Below are positions 5,724 through 11,809 of a stretch of 11,809 nucleotides of DNA, one piece after another; the first letter of the stretch is position 1; every line of letters begins with the position of its first letter. The notes under the pieces were generated by a model that was not told where the DNA came from, did not search any database, and worked only from the letters and a program-made list of their open reading frames with translations. A program made the translations under genes and the position numbers. The DNA is from CAYWBU01 sp942491525. Lineage in GTDB: Bacteria > Desulfobacterota > Desulfomonilia > UBA1062. The stretch spans positions 1 through 11,809 of the forward strand of contig CALOBW010000050.1 in assembly GCA_942491525.1 (NCBI GenBank), written 5' to 3'.

Positions 5724-6456
5724 ATCTCTCGAAAATATCGTGTGCCTCATACGGGCGGACATCCAGATTATGCGCCCTAAGCCGTTCAGCCAGGGGCTTG
5801 ATGACTAACTCCTCCGAAGCAAAGTGTCCCAGGTCAACCACATTCATACCGGCCTCACGGGCTTCCAGGGCCTGGTGATACTTAACATCACCGGTCACGA
5901 AGGTGTCACATCCATATGCATGTGCCTGGCGCCAGAACTCCATACCACTGCCGGGACAAAGCCCCACCATTGAGACAGCCCTGCCCCCATCTACAACTCT
6001 GGGGACAGAATTAAATTCAGTCCCCAGCTTTTTTACCCACGCTTTAAGCACCTCCGGCTGTTTGAGCCGCCCGGTTCTTAAAAAACCCTCCTGCTCAAGC
6101 CCCTGCAGCCCCAGCTTAAGGGCCAGCTGATCGGCCACCCCGCCGGCGGCCTTGTCAAGATTGGTGTGCATCGCCACCAGCGCGGTTCTGTTCTGCATGA
6201 GCATGGCAACCTTGCGCCCCAGCGGTTCGCTTAAGTCGAGCGCCTGAATTGGTCCGAAAAAGAGCGGATGGTGGGTGATGATAAGATCACTCTCGGCGGC
6301 GGCTGCGATTACGGCCAGGGTAGGATCCAGAGCAACCATGACTTTCAAGACATCCTGCTCGGGGTCGCCTACCATCAGGCCGCAGTTGTCCCACTCCTCA
6401 GCCAAAGCAAAAGGCGCCACCTTATCCAGAATTTTTATGATCTCTTTTAGCCGCAT
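5722..6456 (-). CDS. NIF3/YbgI-family dinuclear metal-binding protein
   Basis: 244 residues, the usual length of the short bacterial form without a PII-like insert. The family's dinuclear metal ligands are visible: H62-H63 in ITHHP, D101 in HTNLD, and H211/E215 in GHFASEE; other family motifs are EEWDNCGLMVGD and VTGDVKYH. Known members form a hexameric toroid. They are often labelled GTP cyclohydrolase 1 type 2 homologs, but the function is not established. The start is ATG 6456, since MRLKEIIKILDKVAP is the typical N-terminus; an upstream in-frame ATG (6552) would run through a terminator and the tRNA flank. No Shine-Dalgarno precedes ATG 6456: the U-tract of a hairpin ends only six bases upstream. 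The zinc-ribbon gene follows after ten bases. Confidence 0.93.
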   Translation of the reverse strand: MRLKEIIKILDKVAPFALAEEWDNCGLMVGDPEQDVLKVMVALDPTLAVIAAAAESDLIITHHPLFFGPIQALDLSEPLGRKVAMLMQNRTALVAMHTNLDKAAGGVADQLALKLGLQGLEQEGFLRTGRLKQPEVLKAWVKKLGTEFNSVPRVVDGGRAVSMVGLCPGSGMEFWRQAHAYGCDTFVTGDVKYHQALEAREAGMNVVDLGHFASEELVIKPLAERLRAHNLDVRPYEAHDIFER

Positions 6457-6462
6457 AGTTAC

Positions 6463-6490
6463 AAAAAAAGGGGTGCTCAAAGCACCCCTT
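6463..6490 (-). terminator. terminator hairpin between tRNA(CAT) and NIF3
   Basis: On the minus strand GGGGTGC pairs with GCACCCC around TTTGA (plus-strand arms 6470-6476 and 6482-6488) and is followed by seven T. It ends the tRNA transcript, but its U-tract lies six bases before the NIF3 start codon, so it could also act as an attenuator of the NIF3 operon. Confidence 0.85.
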
Positions 6491-6496
6491 CCATTT

Positions 6497-6523
6497 ATTT
6501 TAAAGCCTGAATATCTCTCCCAA
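6497..6523 (-). promoter_or_regulatory. possible promoter upstream of the NIF3 leader hairpin
   Basis: On the minus strand TTGGGA (6518-6523) and TAAAAT (6497-6502) are 15 bases apart, which is short. If used, the transcript would begin just before the hairpin at 6463-6490 and must read through it to reach NIF3. Confidence 0.25.
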
Positions 6524-6557
6524 TTGTGATCAAGCCATTCGCTCCTTATCATTATTA

Positions 6558-6630
6558 TGGGCCTACCTGGGATCGAACCAGGGACCTACCGGTTATGAGC
6601 CGGTGGCTCTACCAATTGAGCTATAGGCCC
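6558..6630 (-). tRNA. tRNA with CAT anticodon, probably tRNA-Ile2 (else elongator tRNA-Met)
   Basis: A 73-base cloverleaf. The acceptor stem is GGGCCTA/TAGGCCC with discriminator A; the anticodon stem ACCGG/CCGGT holds the loop CTCATAA with CAT at plus-strand 6595-6597; the T-arm is CCTGG-TTCGATC-CCAGG. The fully paired 1-72 position excludes an initiator tRNA. C4-G69 and C5-G68 match the acceptor-stem pairs that TilS prefers in tRNA-Ile2, whereas E. coli elongator tRNA-Met has U4-A69 and A5-U68. I therefore favour Ile2, where lysidine at C34 would make it read AUA. The 3' CCA is not encoded (the next bases are TAA), unlike tRNA-Asp in this window. Confidence 0.9.
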
Positions 6631-6640
6631 GTTTTCCTGG

Positions 6641-6669
6641 TTCATAGTCCAATTAAATCAGCTGGTCAA
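6641..6669 (-). promoter_or_regulatory. sigma-70 promoter of the CAT-anticodon tRNA
   Basis: On the minus strand TTGACC (6664-6669) and TATGAA (6641-6646) are exactly 17 bases apart, and the -10 ends ten bases before the tRNA 5' end. The spacing is ideal for a short-leader tRNA transcript. Confidence 0.7.
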
Positions 6670-6740
6670 GCGGTTAATGGCGCTGCAGCGGGCGCTCTAT
6701 CGCTCTCCGTCGCAAACATTTAGGGATCTTTTCCCCAAAT

Positions 6741-8507
6741 TCACTTTTCCTGATTCTCCAGCACACTGACAATATTGATACTGCTCTGAATAGTCTCTAT
6801 CGTATTTGAAATTTTATCAATCTGCTCCTGGATTAACGCTTTCAGCTCCTCCGAATTCTCCTTGGTCTGCTGCTTCTTCAAGGCTGTACGCAGGCCCTTA
6901 AAGTACTCGAGCTCCCGCTCCGGCAGCGAGAGAATCTTGGGCACCTCGGTCATGGAGCCCGAGGAGGTCTCGCGCAGGAATTCAATCACATCGGGCGACT
7001 CGGCTCGAGTCAGGCCGTGCTGCATGTCAGTATCCAGGAACTCGATCTCATCATAGTAGAAGTTAAAGACCTTGTGGATCAGCTCGGCCCGATGGGCAGA
7101 TATCAAATCCGCCAGATAGCGGTCGAACGCCTGGAACCTCTTCTCTATCACCTCTTCCAGGCGCGCCGACTCTGCGCCGTCAAGCGCCAGATAGTACTCC
7201 TTGATGGCGCCATAAAAGAAATCATAATAGCAGTGCAGCGCCATGAAGATGATGAAATCGCCAACCAGATTGCCATTGGTCGTACAGGAACTGGTGGAGA
7301 GGGCGCCGCCGCGTGAAATGATCTCCTGCGGAGCTTTAGTCATCCACGCTGTACCAAAAATACCGGCAATATTGGTAATTGCCTCATAATTGACACCCTG
7401 CTGCCTGGTCTTCTTGACCAGACTCTTGGACTTGTAGACCAGGCCGAGCGCCTTCAGGTTAGGGATCATGGCGGCACAGACAAAGCCGTACTCATTGTCC
7501 TCGTAGAAGCTGAACTTCAAGTACCGGTCCGAAAGGATCGTCAGGAAATCTTTCGGAAAATTGACCAGCACCCTCTCGCCCTCAATCTCCTGAATGGTCT
7601 TGGGATTCTCGTCCATAATCCTGGCAAAACAGCTGAAGGCCGGATTGTCCACTATCTGCTGCACTATACGCTGCATGATCACGCTGAAACGGCCGGCCGC
7701 ACGTCCCAGCTCATACTTCTTGAATTCAAAGAGCGGCGCCCTCAAGGTCAGGCCGGTTCTGAATAAGGTCCCGGTCGGACTGTAGTTGCGGGTGGTCTGG
7801 ACATTGATCACAGACTGACGCGAGAGCATGCGAGATTCCCAACCCTTGGCCGGGGCGGACTCCAAAAAGCCCATGGCATAGCCCTTATCATGGATCTTAT
7901 CAAGCCAGCGCCGCATGCTGTCGACCCGCTTGGCCGTATCACCCACGCAGCTCAGCAGCACATTGGCACCCAGATCATAGGCCGCATCCAGGACCCGGTC
8001 CATGATGGCCTCGCCGGAAAGCTCTCCCAGCCGCACATTAATATGGCGGATCGTGGCCAGGGTCTCCTGACGGTCATCAGAGAGAATCTTGATGGCCGGA
8101 AAGCCCTCCGGAGTATCAACGATCTCCTGACGGTCAAACGGGATCAAGTGCTCGCGCTGGGGCTCCTCATCCAGGCTCTGCTCGACATATTGAGTCCTGA
8201 GTTCCATGCCGCCGGTGGCCTTCTGGCGATAGATGGGCTTGCCAAACTTATCATAGCCCTCCAGAACCTTGTTCTTCTCGGAGCGCATGACACCGGCCAG
8301 AATCTGCTGCACGGTCGGGATATCTGCCGTAAAGGCGCCAAATACCACATCTATCCAGACATCGTCCGGATTAAGCTGATTGGTTTTGGCGCGCTGCAGG
8401 ATATCTTCATTATTTTCCATGGAGGCGTAGATGGCTTGCATGCCCATCCTGCCGTTGGCTCCACGAATTGCAACCTTGATCACCGGAACCTTGTCCCAAA
8501 TGTCCAT
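6741..8507 (-). CDS. large divergent GAPDH-like dehydrogenase with displaced SCTTN loop
   Basis: 588 residues from ATG 8507; GGAGG lies five bases upstream of it and overlaps the alternative ATG 8519. The N-terminus has a dinucleotide-binding turn, VAIRGANGRMG (GANGRMG at 16-22). Residues about 179-220, DLGANVLLSCVGDT...YAMGFLESAP, resemble the GAPDH segment ending in CTG...ISAP. SCTTN (407-411, C408) matches the catalytic cysteine loop of type I glyceraldehyde-3-phosphate dehydrogenase. However, FYEDNEYGF (334-342), like the C-terminal WYDNEWGY of GAPDH, lies before it, and no His stands 27 residues after C408 (nearest H425, +17). The end (about 540-588) is coiled coil. GAPDH is usually about 335 residues, so this is enlarged or rearranged. 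Substrate and activity are unknown; GAPDH ancestry is inference from motifs. It has its own promoter and lies divergent to lhgO. Confidence 0.7.
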   Translation of the reverse strand: MDIWDKVPVIKVAIRGANGRMGMQAIYASMENNEDILQRAKTNQLNPDDVWIDVVFGAFTADIPTVQQILAGVMRSEKNKVLEGYDKFGKPIYRQKATGGMELRTQYVEQSLDEEPQREHLIPFDRQEIVDTPEGFPAIKILSDDRQETLATIRHINVRLGELSGEAIMDRVLDAAYDLGANVLLSCVGDTAKRVDSMRRWLDKIHDKGYAMGFLESAPAKGWESRMLSRQSVINVQTTRNYSPTGTLFRTGLTLRAPLFEFKKYELGRAAGRFSVIMQRIVQQIVDNPAFSCFARIMDENPKTIQEIEGERVLVNFPKDFLTILSDRYLKFSFYEDNEYGFVCAAMIPNLKALGLVYKSKSLVKKTRQQGVNYEAITNIAGIFGTAWMTKAPQEIISRGGALSTSSCTTNGNLVGDFIIFMALHCYYDFFYGAIKEYYLALDGAESARLEEVIEKRFQAFDRYLADLISAHRAELIHKVFNFYYDEIEFLDTDMQHGLTRAESPDVIEFLRETSSGSMTEVPKILSLPERELEYFKGLRTALKKQQTKENSEELKALIQEQIDKISNTIETIQSSINIVSVLENQEK

Positions 8508-8512
8508 ACCCA

Positions 8513-8517
8513 CCTCC
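8513..8517 (-). promoter_or_regulatory. ribosome binding site deciding the GAPDH-like start
   Basis: GGAGG on the minus strand is five bases before ATG 8507 and begins within the upstream ATG 8519. That upstream ATG has no ribosome site of its own. Confidence 0.7.
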
Positions 8518-8545
8518 ATACATTCAATTGCAAAATGATCTTAAA

Positions 8546-8574
8546 TTTATAACAAGCAATAATAAGCCGGGCAA
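8546..8574 (-). promoter_or_regulatory. sigma-70-like promoter of the GAPDH-like gene
   Basis: On the minus strand TTGCCC (8569-8574) and TATAAA (8546-8551) are 17 bases apart. The transcript would begin near 8539, giving a leader of about 30 bases. A pure A/T stretch upstream (about 8585-8613) could act as an UP element. Confidence 0.6.
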
Positions 8575-8641
8575 GATAAACTTCAATAAATATATTTAAT
8601 TATATATCATAAATAGATGGTCGCTTTTCTGCTTTTTTACT

Positions 8642-8670
8642 TTGTTTACCACCCATTATCATTTTACAAA
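8642..8670 (+). promoter_or_regulatory. weak candidate promoter for lhgO
   Basis: TTGTTT (8642-8647) and TACAAA (8665-8670) are 17 bases apart, a weak consensus match. A short palindrome AAGCC-TG-GGCTT follows at 8680-8691 and could be an operator. The stretch up to the start codon holds nothing clearer. Confidence 0.25.
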
Positions 8671-8810
8671 AAATTAATTAAAGCCTGGGCTTCTGCACAT
8701 AAGCACAAATGATCCCCTGAGGCGCAAAACATTCTAAATTCAATTTTTCATATTGTGTGCAGCTTGAACTGCCACCTGAAGATATTCGTCCCCTGTGGTA
8801 TGGATATGTC

Positions 8811-9893
8811 ATGACGGATATCGATATTACAATTATCGGCGGCGGCGTGGTCGGCCTGGCCCTGGCCTACGAGCTTTCAGCATTTTCACCTGTGCTGCTG
8901 GAGGCCCAAAGCGCTTTGGGTCAGGGCATCAGTTCACGCAACAGCGAAGTGATTCATGCCGGAATCTACTACCCGTCGGACTTCCTGAAGACCAGCCTCT
9001 GCATTGAGGGCAGCCGCCTGCTCTACCGCTTCTGCCAAAAGCATGACGTGCCCCATCGGCGCATCGGCAAGCTGATCGCGGCCGGCAGCGATCAGGAGAT
9101 TCCATCCATTGAAAAACTATTTCTCCAGGGCCAAGCCAACGGTGTCAGCGGCCTGCAGCTGCTGGACCGCCATGAAATCAAAAAGATTGAGCCCAACCTT
9201 AAGGCCGCGGCCGCCCTATTCTCGCCCAATACTGGCATCCTAGACAGCCACCAGCTGATGCGGCGCCTCGAACTCTGCGCCAAGGGCGATATCCTGTGCA
9301 ATTCAGCAGTCACGGCCATTGAGCCCAAACCGGGCCGCTTCCTCTGTAGCGTCAACGATGAGTACCAGTTCAGCAGCCGCATCGTCATTAATGCAGCCGG
9401 CCTCAGGGCAGCCGAAGTCGCGGCTCTGGCCGGCATTGATCGTTACCGGATCTATCCGGTCAAAGGCGAATACTTCCGCCTTAAATCATCAAAATCAACC
9501 ATCTGCAGCCACCTGATCTATCCCAGTCCGGAGCAGAACCTGGCCGGCCTGGGCATCCATCTGACCAAGGATCTGAGCGGAGCTGTCAGGCTGGGCCCGA
9601 ACACCGTTTATGAGGAGAATTACCTGGTTGACCCAACCCATGCCGCCCAGTTTGCCGCCGGTATCCAGAAGCTGTTGCCGATTGAAAAGAGCGATCTGCA
9701 GCCTGACATGGCCGGCCTGCGCCCCAAGCTGAGCGCACCGGGCGAACCGGCGCGGGACTTTATCATCAAACATGAACCGGAAGGCATGCTCAGCCTGATT
9801 GGAATTGAATCGCCAGGCCTTACATCCTGCCTGGCGATTGCCAAATATGTGAAGAACTTAATGCTGCAGGACGGACTCCTGTCCGCCGGCTAA
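8811..9893 (+). CDS. lhgO: L-2-hydroxyglutarate dehydrogenase/oxidase (LhgO-type, FAD)
   Basis: 360-residue FAD-dependent oxidoreductase of the DAO/GlpD fold that would oxidise L-2-hydroxyglutarate to 2-oxoglutarate and pass electrons to quinone or oxygen. The FAD-binding GGGVVG is at residues 10-15, just after the start. It is followed by the family hallmark SSRNSEVIHAGIYY, then NTGILDSHQLM, VINAAGLRAAEVA, YPVKGEYF, GLGIHLTKDLSG, GLRPKLSAPGEPARDFII and a C-terminal IGIESPGLTSCLAIA. These closely follow the LhgO (YgaF) family. ATG 8811 fits the Rossmann start; an in-frame GTG at 8757 would add 18 residues with no ribosome site or family support. It has no transmembrane segment; relatives are membrane-associated. 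The gene is single, divergent to the GAPDH-like gene and convergent with pyrC, with stops overlapping by four bases. In anaerobes the electron acceptor is uncertain. Confidence 0.9.
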   Translation: MTDIDITIIGGGVVGLALAYELSAFSPVLLEAQSALGQGISSRNSEVIHAGIYYPSDFLKTSLCIEGSRLLYRFCQKHDVPHRRIGKLIAAGSDQEIPSIEKLFLQGQANGVSGLQLLDRHEIKKIEPNLKAAAALFSPNTGILDSHQLMRRLELCAKGDILCNSAVTAIEPKPGRFLCSVNDEYQFSSRIVINAAGLRAAEVAALAGIDRYRIYPVKGEYFRLKSSKSTICSHLIYPSPEQNLAGLGIHLTKDLSGAVRLGPNTVYEENYLVDPTHAAQFAAGIQKLLPIEKSDLQPDMAGLRPKLSAPGEPARDFIIKHEPEGMLSLIGIESPGLTSCLAIAKYVKNLMLQDGLLSAG

Positions 9894-11152
9894 TCTTTAT
9901 AGACAACCTTACCGGCCACAATGGTCTGTTTGACCTTGCCCCTGAACTGCTCGCCGATAAAAGGTGAATTTTTGGACTTGGACAGAATCATATCAGCCGT
10001 GAAGACCCACTCCTCGTCGGGATCAACAATGGCCAGGTCGGCCGGTGCACCGGGCTGAATGCGGCCGGCCTCAATATTGATCAGATCAGCCGGTCCGCTG
10101 GTCATAAGACCGATCAGACTCATGAGGTCCAGATCATTCTCGCGCTGAAGTTTCAAAATTGCCGGCAGCAGGGTCTGCAGACCGATAATGCCGCAGGGCG
10201 CGTGCTCAAATGCACGGTCCTTCTCATCCTTGGCATGCGGAGCATGATCGGTGGCAATACAGTCGACAATGCCCTCCCGAAGAGCCTCGATCAACGCCTG
10301 ACGGTCATCTTCGCTTCTAAGCGGCGGATACATCTTGGCGTCTGTGTCATACTTGCCGACAGCCGCCTCGGTCAGCAGCAGATGGTGCGGTGCAACTTCG
10401 CAGGTCACCTTGACGCCATGATGCTTGGCGCGTCTGATAATCTCCATACCGCCCCTGGTGGCCACATGCGTGATGTGGATCGGAAGGCCGGTGTACTCAG
10501 CCAGGGTCACATCACGAGCGATCTGCACGTCCTCGGCGGCATTTGGTATACCGGGCAGCCCCAATTCGGAAGAGAGGGCACTCTCATTCATGACGCCGCC
10601 GCCGTCCAGGTCGCGGTCCTGACAGTGGGTGAAAACCTTCAAACCAAAGGTTGCGGCATACTCCATGGCGCTTCTGAGTAGACCGGAATCCTGCACCGGC
10701 TGGCCGTCATCGGAGACCGCCACGATGCCGGCGGCTTTCATGAGGCCCATCTCTGAAAGCTCCTGGCCCTTAAGCCCCTTGGTCACGGCCCCCACCGGCA
10801 GTACATTGATGCAGCTGACAGCCTTAGCCTTGTCGATAATATATTTGGTAACCGAGGCATTGTCATTGACCGGATCGGTGTTGGCCATGCAGGCCACCGT
10901 GGTAACGCCGCCGGCTGCGGCCGCCTTTGAGCCGGTCTCAATATCCTCTTTATACTCCAGGCCGGGATCGCGGAAGTGTACATGCAGATCCACCAGTCCG
11001 GGGATGACCCATTTGCCGCTGGCATCGATAACCTCTTCGTCACTTTTCAGATTGCTGCCGATTGCCGCAATTCTGCCGTCTTCTATCTTGATATCACCGA
11101 CCATGTCGGTACTGCTGGCCGGATCGATGATTCTTGCGTTCTTAATCAACAT
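9890..11152 (-). CDS. pyrC: dihydroorotase, class I
   Basis: 420 residues, the usual length for class I dihydroorotase, which closes carbamoyl-aspartate to dihydroorotate in pyrimidine synthesis. Metal and active-site residues are in place: H57-x-H59 and R61 in HVHFRDPG, D149 in VSDDGQPV (the Asp that class I enzymes often use where others have carboxylated Lys), H176 in FTHCQD, H229 in HITHV, and D302 in ATDHAPH. It should therefore be catalytically competent. In several species class I enzymes are active only, or more active, in complex with aspartate carbamoyltransferase. That matters because the pyrB just upstream is internally truncated. The ATG overlaps the end of pyrB by 11 bases and has GGAAG five bases upstream, so translation is coupled. 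No terminator follows; the stop overlaps the stop of convergent lhgO. Confidence 0.95.
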   Translation of the reverse strand: MLIKNARIIDPASSTDMVGDIKIEDGRIAAIGSNLKSDEEVIDASGKWVIPGLVDLHVHFRDPGLEYKEDIETGSKAAAAGGVTTVACMANTDPVNDNASVTKYIIDKAKAVSCINVLPVGAVTKGLKGQELSEMGLMKAAGIVAVSDDGQPVQDSGLLRSAMEYAATFGLKVFTHCQDRDLDGGGVMNESALSSELGLPGIPNAAEDVQIARDVTLAEYTGLPIHITHVATRGGMEIIRRAKHHGVKVTCEVAPHHLLLTEAAVGKYDTDAKMYPPLRSEDDRQALIEALREGIVDCIATDHAPHAKDEKDRAFEHAPCGIIGLQTLLPAILKLQRENDLDLMSLIGLMTSGPADLINIEAGRIQPGAPADLAIVDPDEEWVFTADMILSKSKNSPFIGEQFRGKVKQTIVAGKVVYKD

Positions 11153-11735
11153 TTAGGCTTCCTCCGAGCGAGAGATACATCAGGGCCATGCGAATGGCCA
11201 CGCCGTTTTCAACCTGATCCAGTATGATGGCCCGCGCATGGTCGGCGGCATCATGGTTGATCTCGACGCCGCGGTTCATGGGACCGGGATGCATGATGAC
11301 GGCTCCGTCCTTCATCATATCCACCCGCCGCTTGTTAAGGCCGTAGAAGACCGAATATTCACGGTCACTGGCAAATAGCTGCCGGCTGATGCGCTCCTTC
11401 TGGACGCGCAGCATCATCATTACGTCACAACTGGGGATGACGGGATCAAGCTGGTTGGAGACCTCAACCCCCCAGCTATCAACTTCCGGCGGCAGCAGGG
11501 TCTTGGGTGCCACCAGGACAACTTCGGCGCCCAGCCTCTTCAAGGCATAGACATTGGAGCGCGCCACCCTGGAGTGCATGATGTCGCCCACAATCGCCAC
11601 TCTGCGCAGGGTCGGGACCTTCTTGATATCACGCTTGGAAATATCCTTGAAGGTGGTGGCTGTGTCGAGCACATAGGTTATCTCTTCGGCGCTTAAACCC
11701 TTGAGGCCGATCAGATCCTTATGGCCCCAGCTCAT
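11142..11735 (-). CDS. pyrB: aspartate carbamoyltransferase with internal in-frame deletion
   Basis: Only 197 residues; full PyrB is about 305-315. Residues 1-44 (MSWGHKDLIGL...IKKVPTLR) match the normal N-terminus and 46-197 match the second half (VAIVGDIMHSRVARSN, LRVQKER, HPGPMNRGVEI, LDQVENGVAIRMA). The join is at about 11603. Missing is the stretch with the carbamoyl-phosphate motif STRTR, the loop with the catalytic Ser/Lys, the Arg of the 105 region, and HPTQ; from memory of homologs this is about 110-115 residues. The aspartate-binding half is kept. No carbamoyltransferase activity is expected from this chain. The frame is intact, with GAGGTG before the ATG. The ATG overlaps the pyrR stop (ATGA), and the 3' end overlaps pyrC. 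A real deletion, an assembly collapse or a remodelled regulatory protein are all possible. Confidence 0.88.
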   Translation of the reverse strand: MSWGHKDLIGLKGLSAEEITYVLDTATTFKDISKRDIKKVPTLRRVAIVGDIMHSRVARSNVYALKRLGAEVVLVAPKTLLPPEVDSWGVEVSNQLDPVIPSCDVMMMLRVQKERISRQLFASDREYSVFYGLNKRRVDMMKDGAVIMHPGPMNRGVEINHDAADHARAIILDQVENGVAIRMALMYLSLGGSLNVD

Positions 11736-11809
11736 TTATGCACCTCACTTATGATAACGCCAATCTTGTCGTCGCCGTCCTGCAGGTTCAGCTTAATGAT
11801 TTTATCAGC
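11732..11809 (-). CDS. pyrR: C-terminal end of probable PyrR (5' part outside window)
   Basis: Only the last 25 codons and the TGA stop are in the window (ADKIIKLNLQDGDDKIGVIISEVHK split over its end). The pattern of a basic/hydrophobic strand, an acidic turn and a final hydrophobic strand resembles the C-terminus of PyrR, the uracil phosphoribosyltransferase-like attenuator of pyr operons. Its position directly before pyrB-pyrC also fits. The stop overlaps the pyrB ATG by four bases, so translation is coupled. With so little sequence the assignment rests mainly on context. Confidence 0.6.
   Translation of the reverse strand, partial: ADKIIKLNLQDGDDKIGVIISEVHK

Noticed and set aside
6457..6552. 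N-terminal extension of NIF3 to ATG 6552
   Set aside because: It would translate the terminator stem-loop, and the family N-terminus begins at ATG 6456.
6526..6723. 65-codon plus-strand ORF across the CAT-anticodon tRNA
   Set aside because: The WDRTRDLPVMSRWLYQLSYRP stretch is a known artefact of reading the tRNA antisense.
6641..6740. Terminator for the GAPDH-like gene
   Set aside because: GC-rich partial palindromes occur here, but none is followed by a T-run on the minus strand.
8440..8507. Dihydrodipicolinate reductase (DapB) for the large dehydrogenase, from GANGRMG
   Set aside because: Only the nucleotide-binding turn matches; length, SCTTN and the rest do not fit DapB.
7890..8552. 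220-codon plus-strand ORF opposite the GAPDH-like gene
   Set aside because: It is a shadow of the real minus-strand gene, with low-complexity composition and no ribosome site.

Overview
The window reads like chromosome from a mid-GC, Gram-negative bacterium with AT-rich intergenic gaps. A PAS protein ending in a Cys-rich module, CheY-like receiver-only proteins, a type IV pilin, and NIF3 followed by a coiled-coil/zinc-ribbon gene together suggest the former Deltaproteobacteria (Desulfuromonadales-like or related). That placement is inference from gene content. I see no transposase, phage gene or CRISPR array.

Layout. Bases 1-2599 (minus strand) hold the 5' part of the helicase gene hrpB, a hotdog acyl-CoA thioesterase, and a PAS protein with a four-Cys C-terminal module and no output domain. 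Bases 2600-3142 are an AT-rich, gene-poor gap that ends in two tandem terminator-like hairpins on the plus strand; it may hold a short RNA. tRNA-Asp(GTC), a terminator and a 64-residue unknown ORF follow on the plus strand. Two paralogous single-domain response regulators are divergently transcribed from a compact shared promoter region (3459-4352), and the plus-strand one looks leaderless. A type IV pilin gene (minus) faces the second regulator across a bidirectional terminator. Next on the minus strand are the coiled-coil zinc-ribbon gene and, upstream of it, NIF3/YbgI. NIF3 begins only six bases after the U-tract of a terminator hairpin that sits behind a CAT-anticodon tRNA (probably tRNA-Ile2).

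Bases 6741-8507 (minus) encode a large, divergent GAPDH-like protein. Its SCTTN cysteine loop lies far towards the C-terminus, after a DNEYG motif that normally follows it. A plus-strand L-2-hydroxyglutarate dehydrogenase (LhgO-type) gene follows. The right end (minus) is a translationally coupled pyrimidine operon, pyrR(partial)-pyrB-pyrC.

The two points most worth a second look are pyrB and the GAPDH-like protein. pyrB is only 197 codons and lacks in frame about 110 residues that carry the carbamoyl-phosphate-binding motifs. The motif order of the GAPDH-like protein suggests rearrangement or a new family. Several starts were moved from the longest ORF because Shine-Dalgarno sequences or family N-termini decide them.
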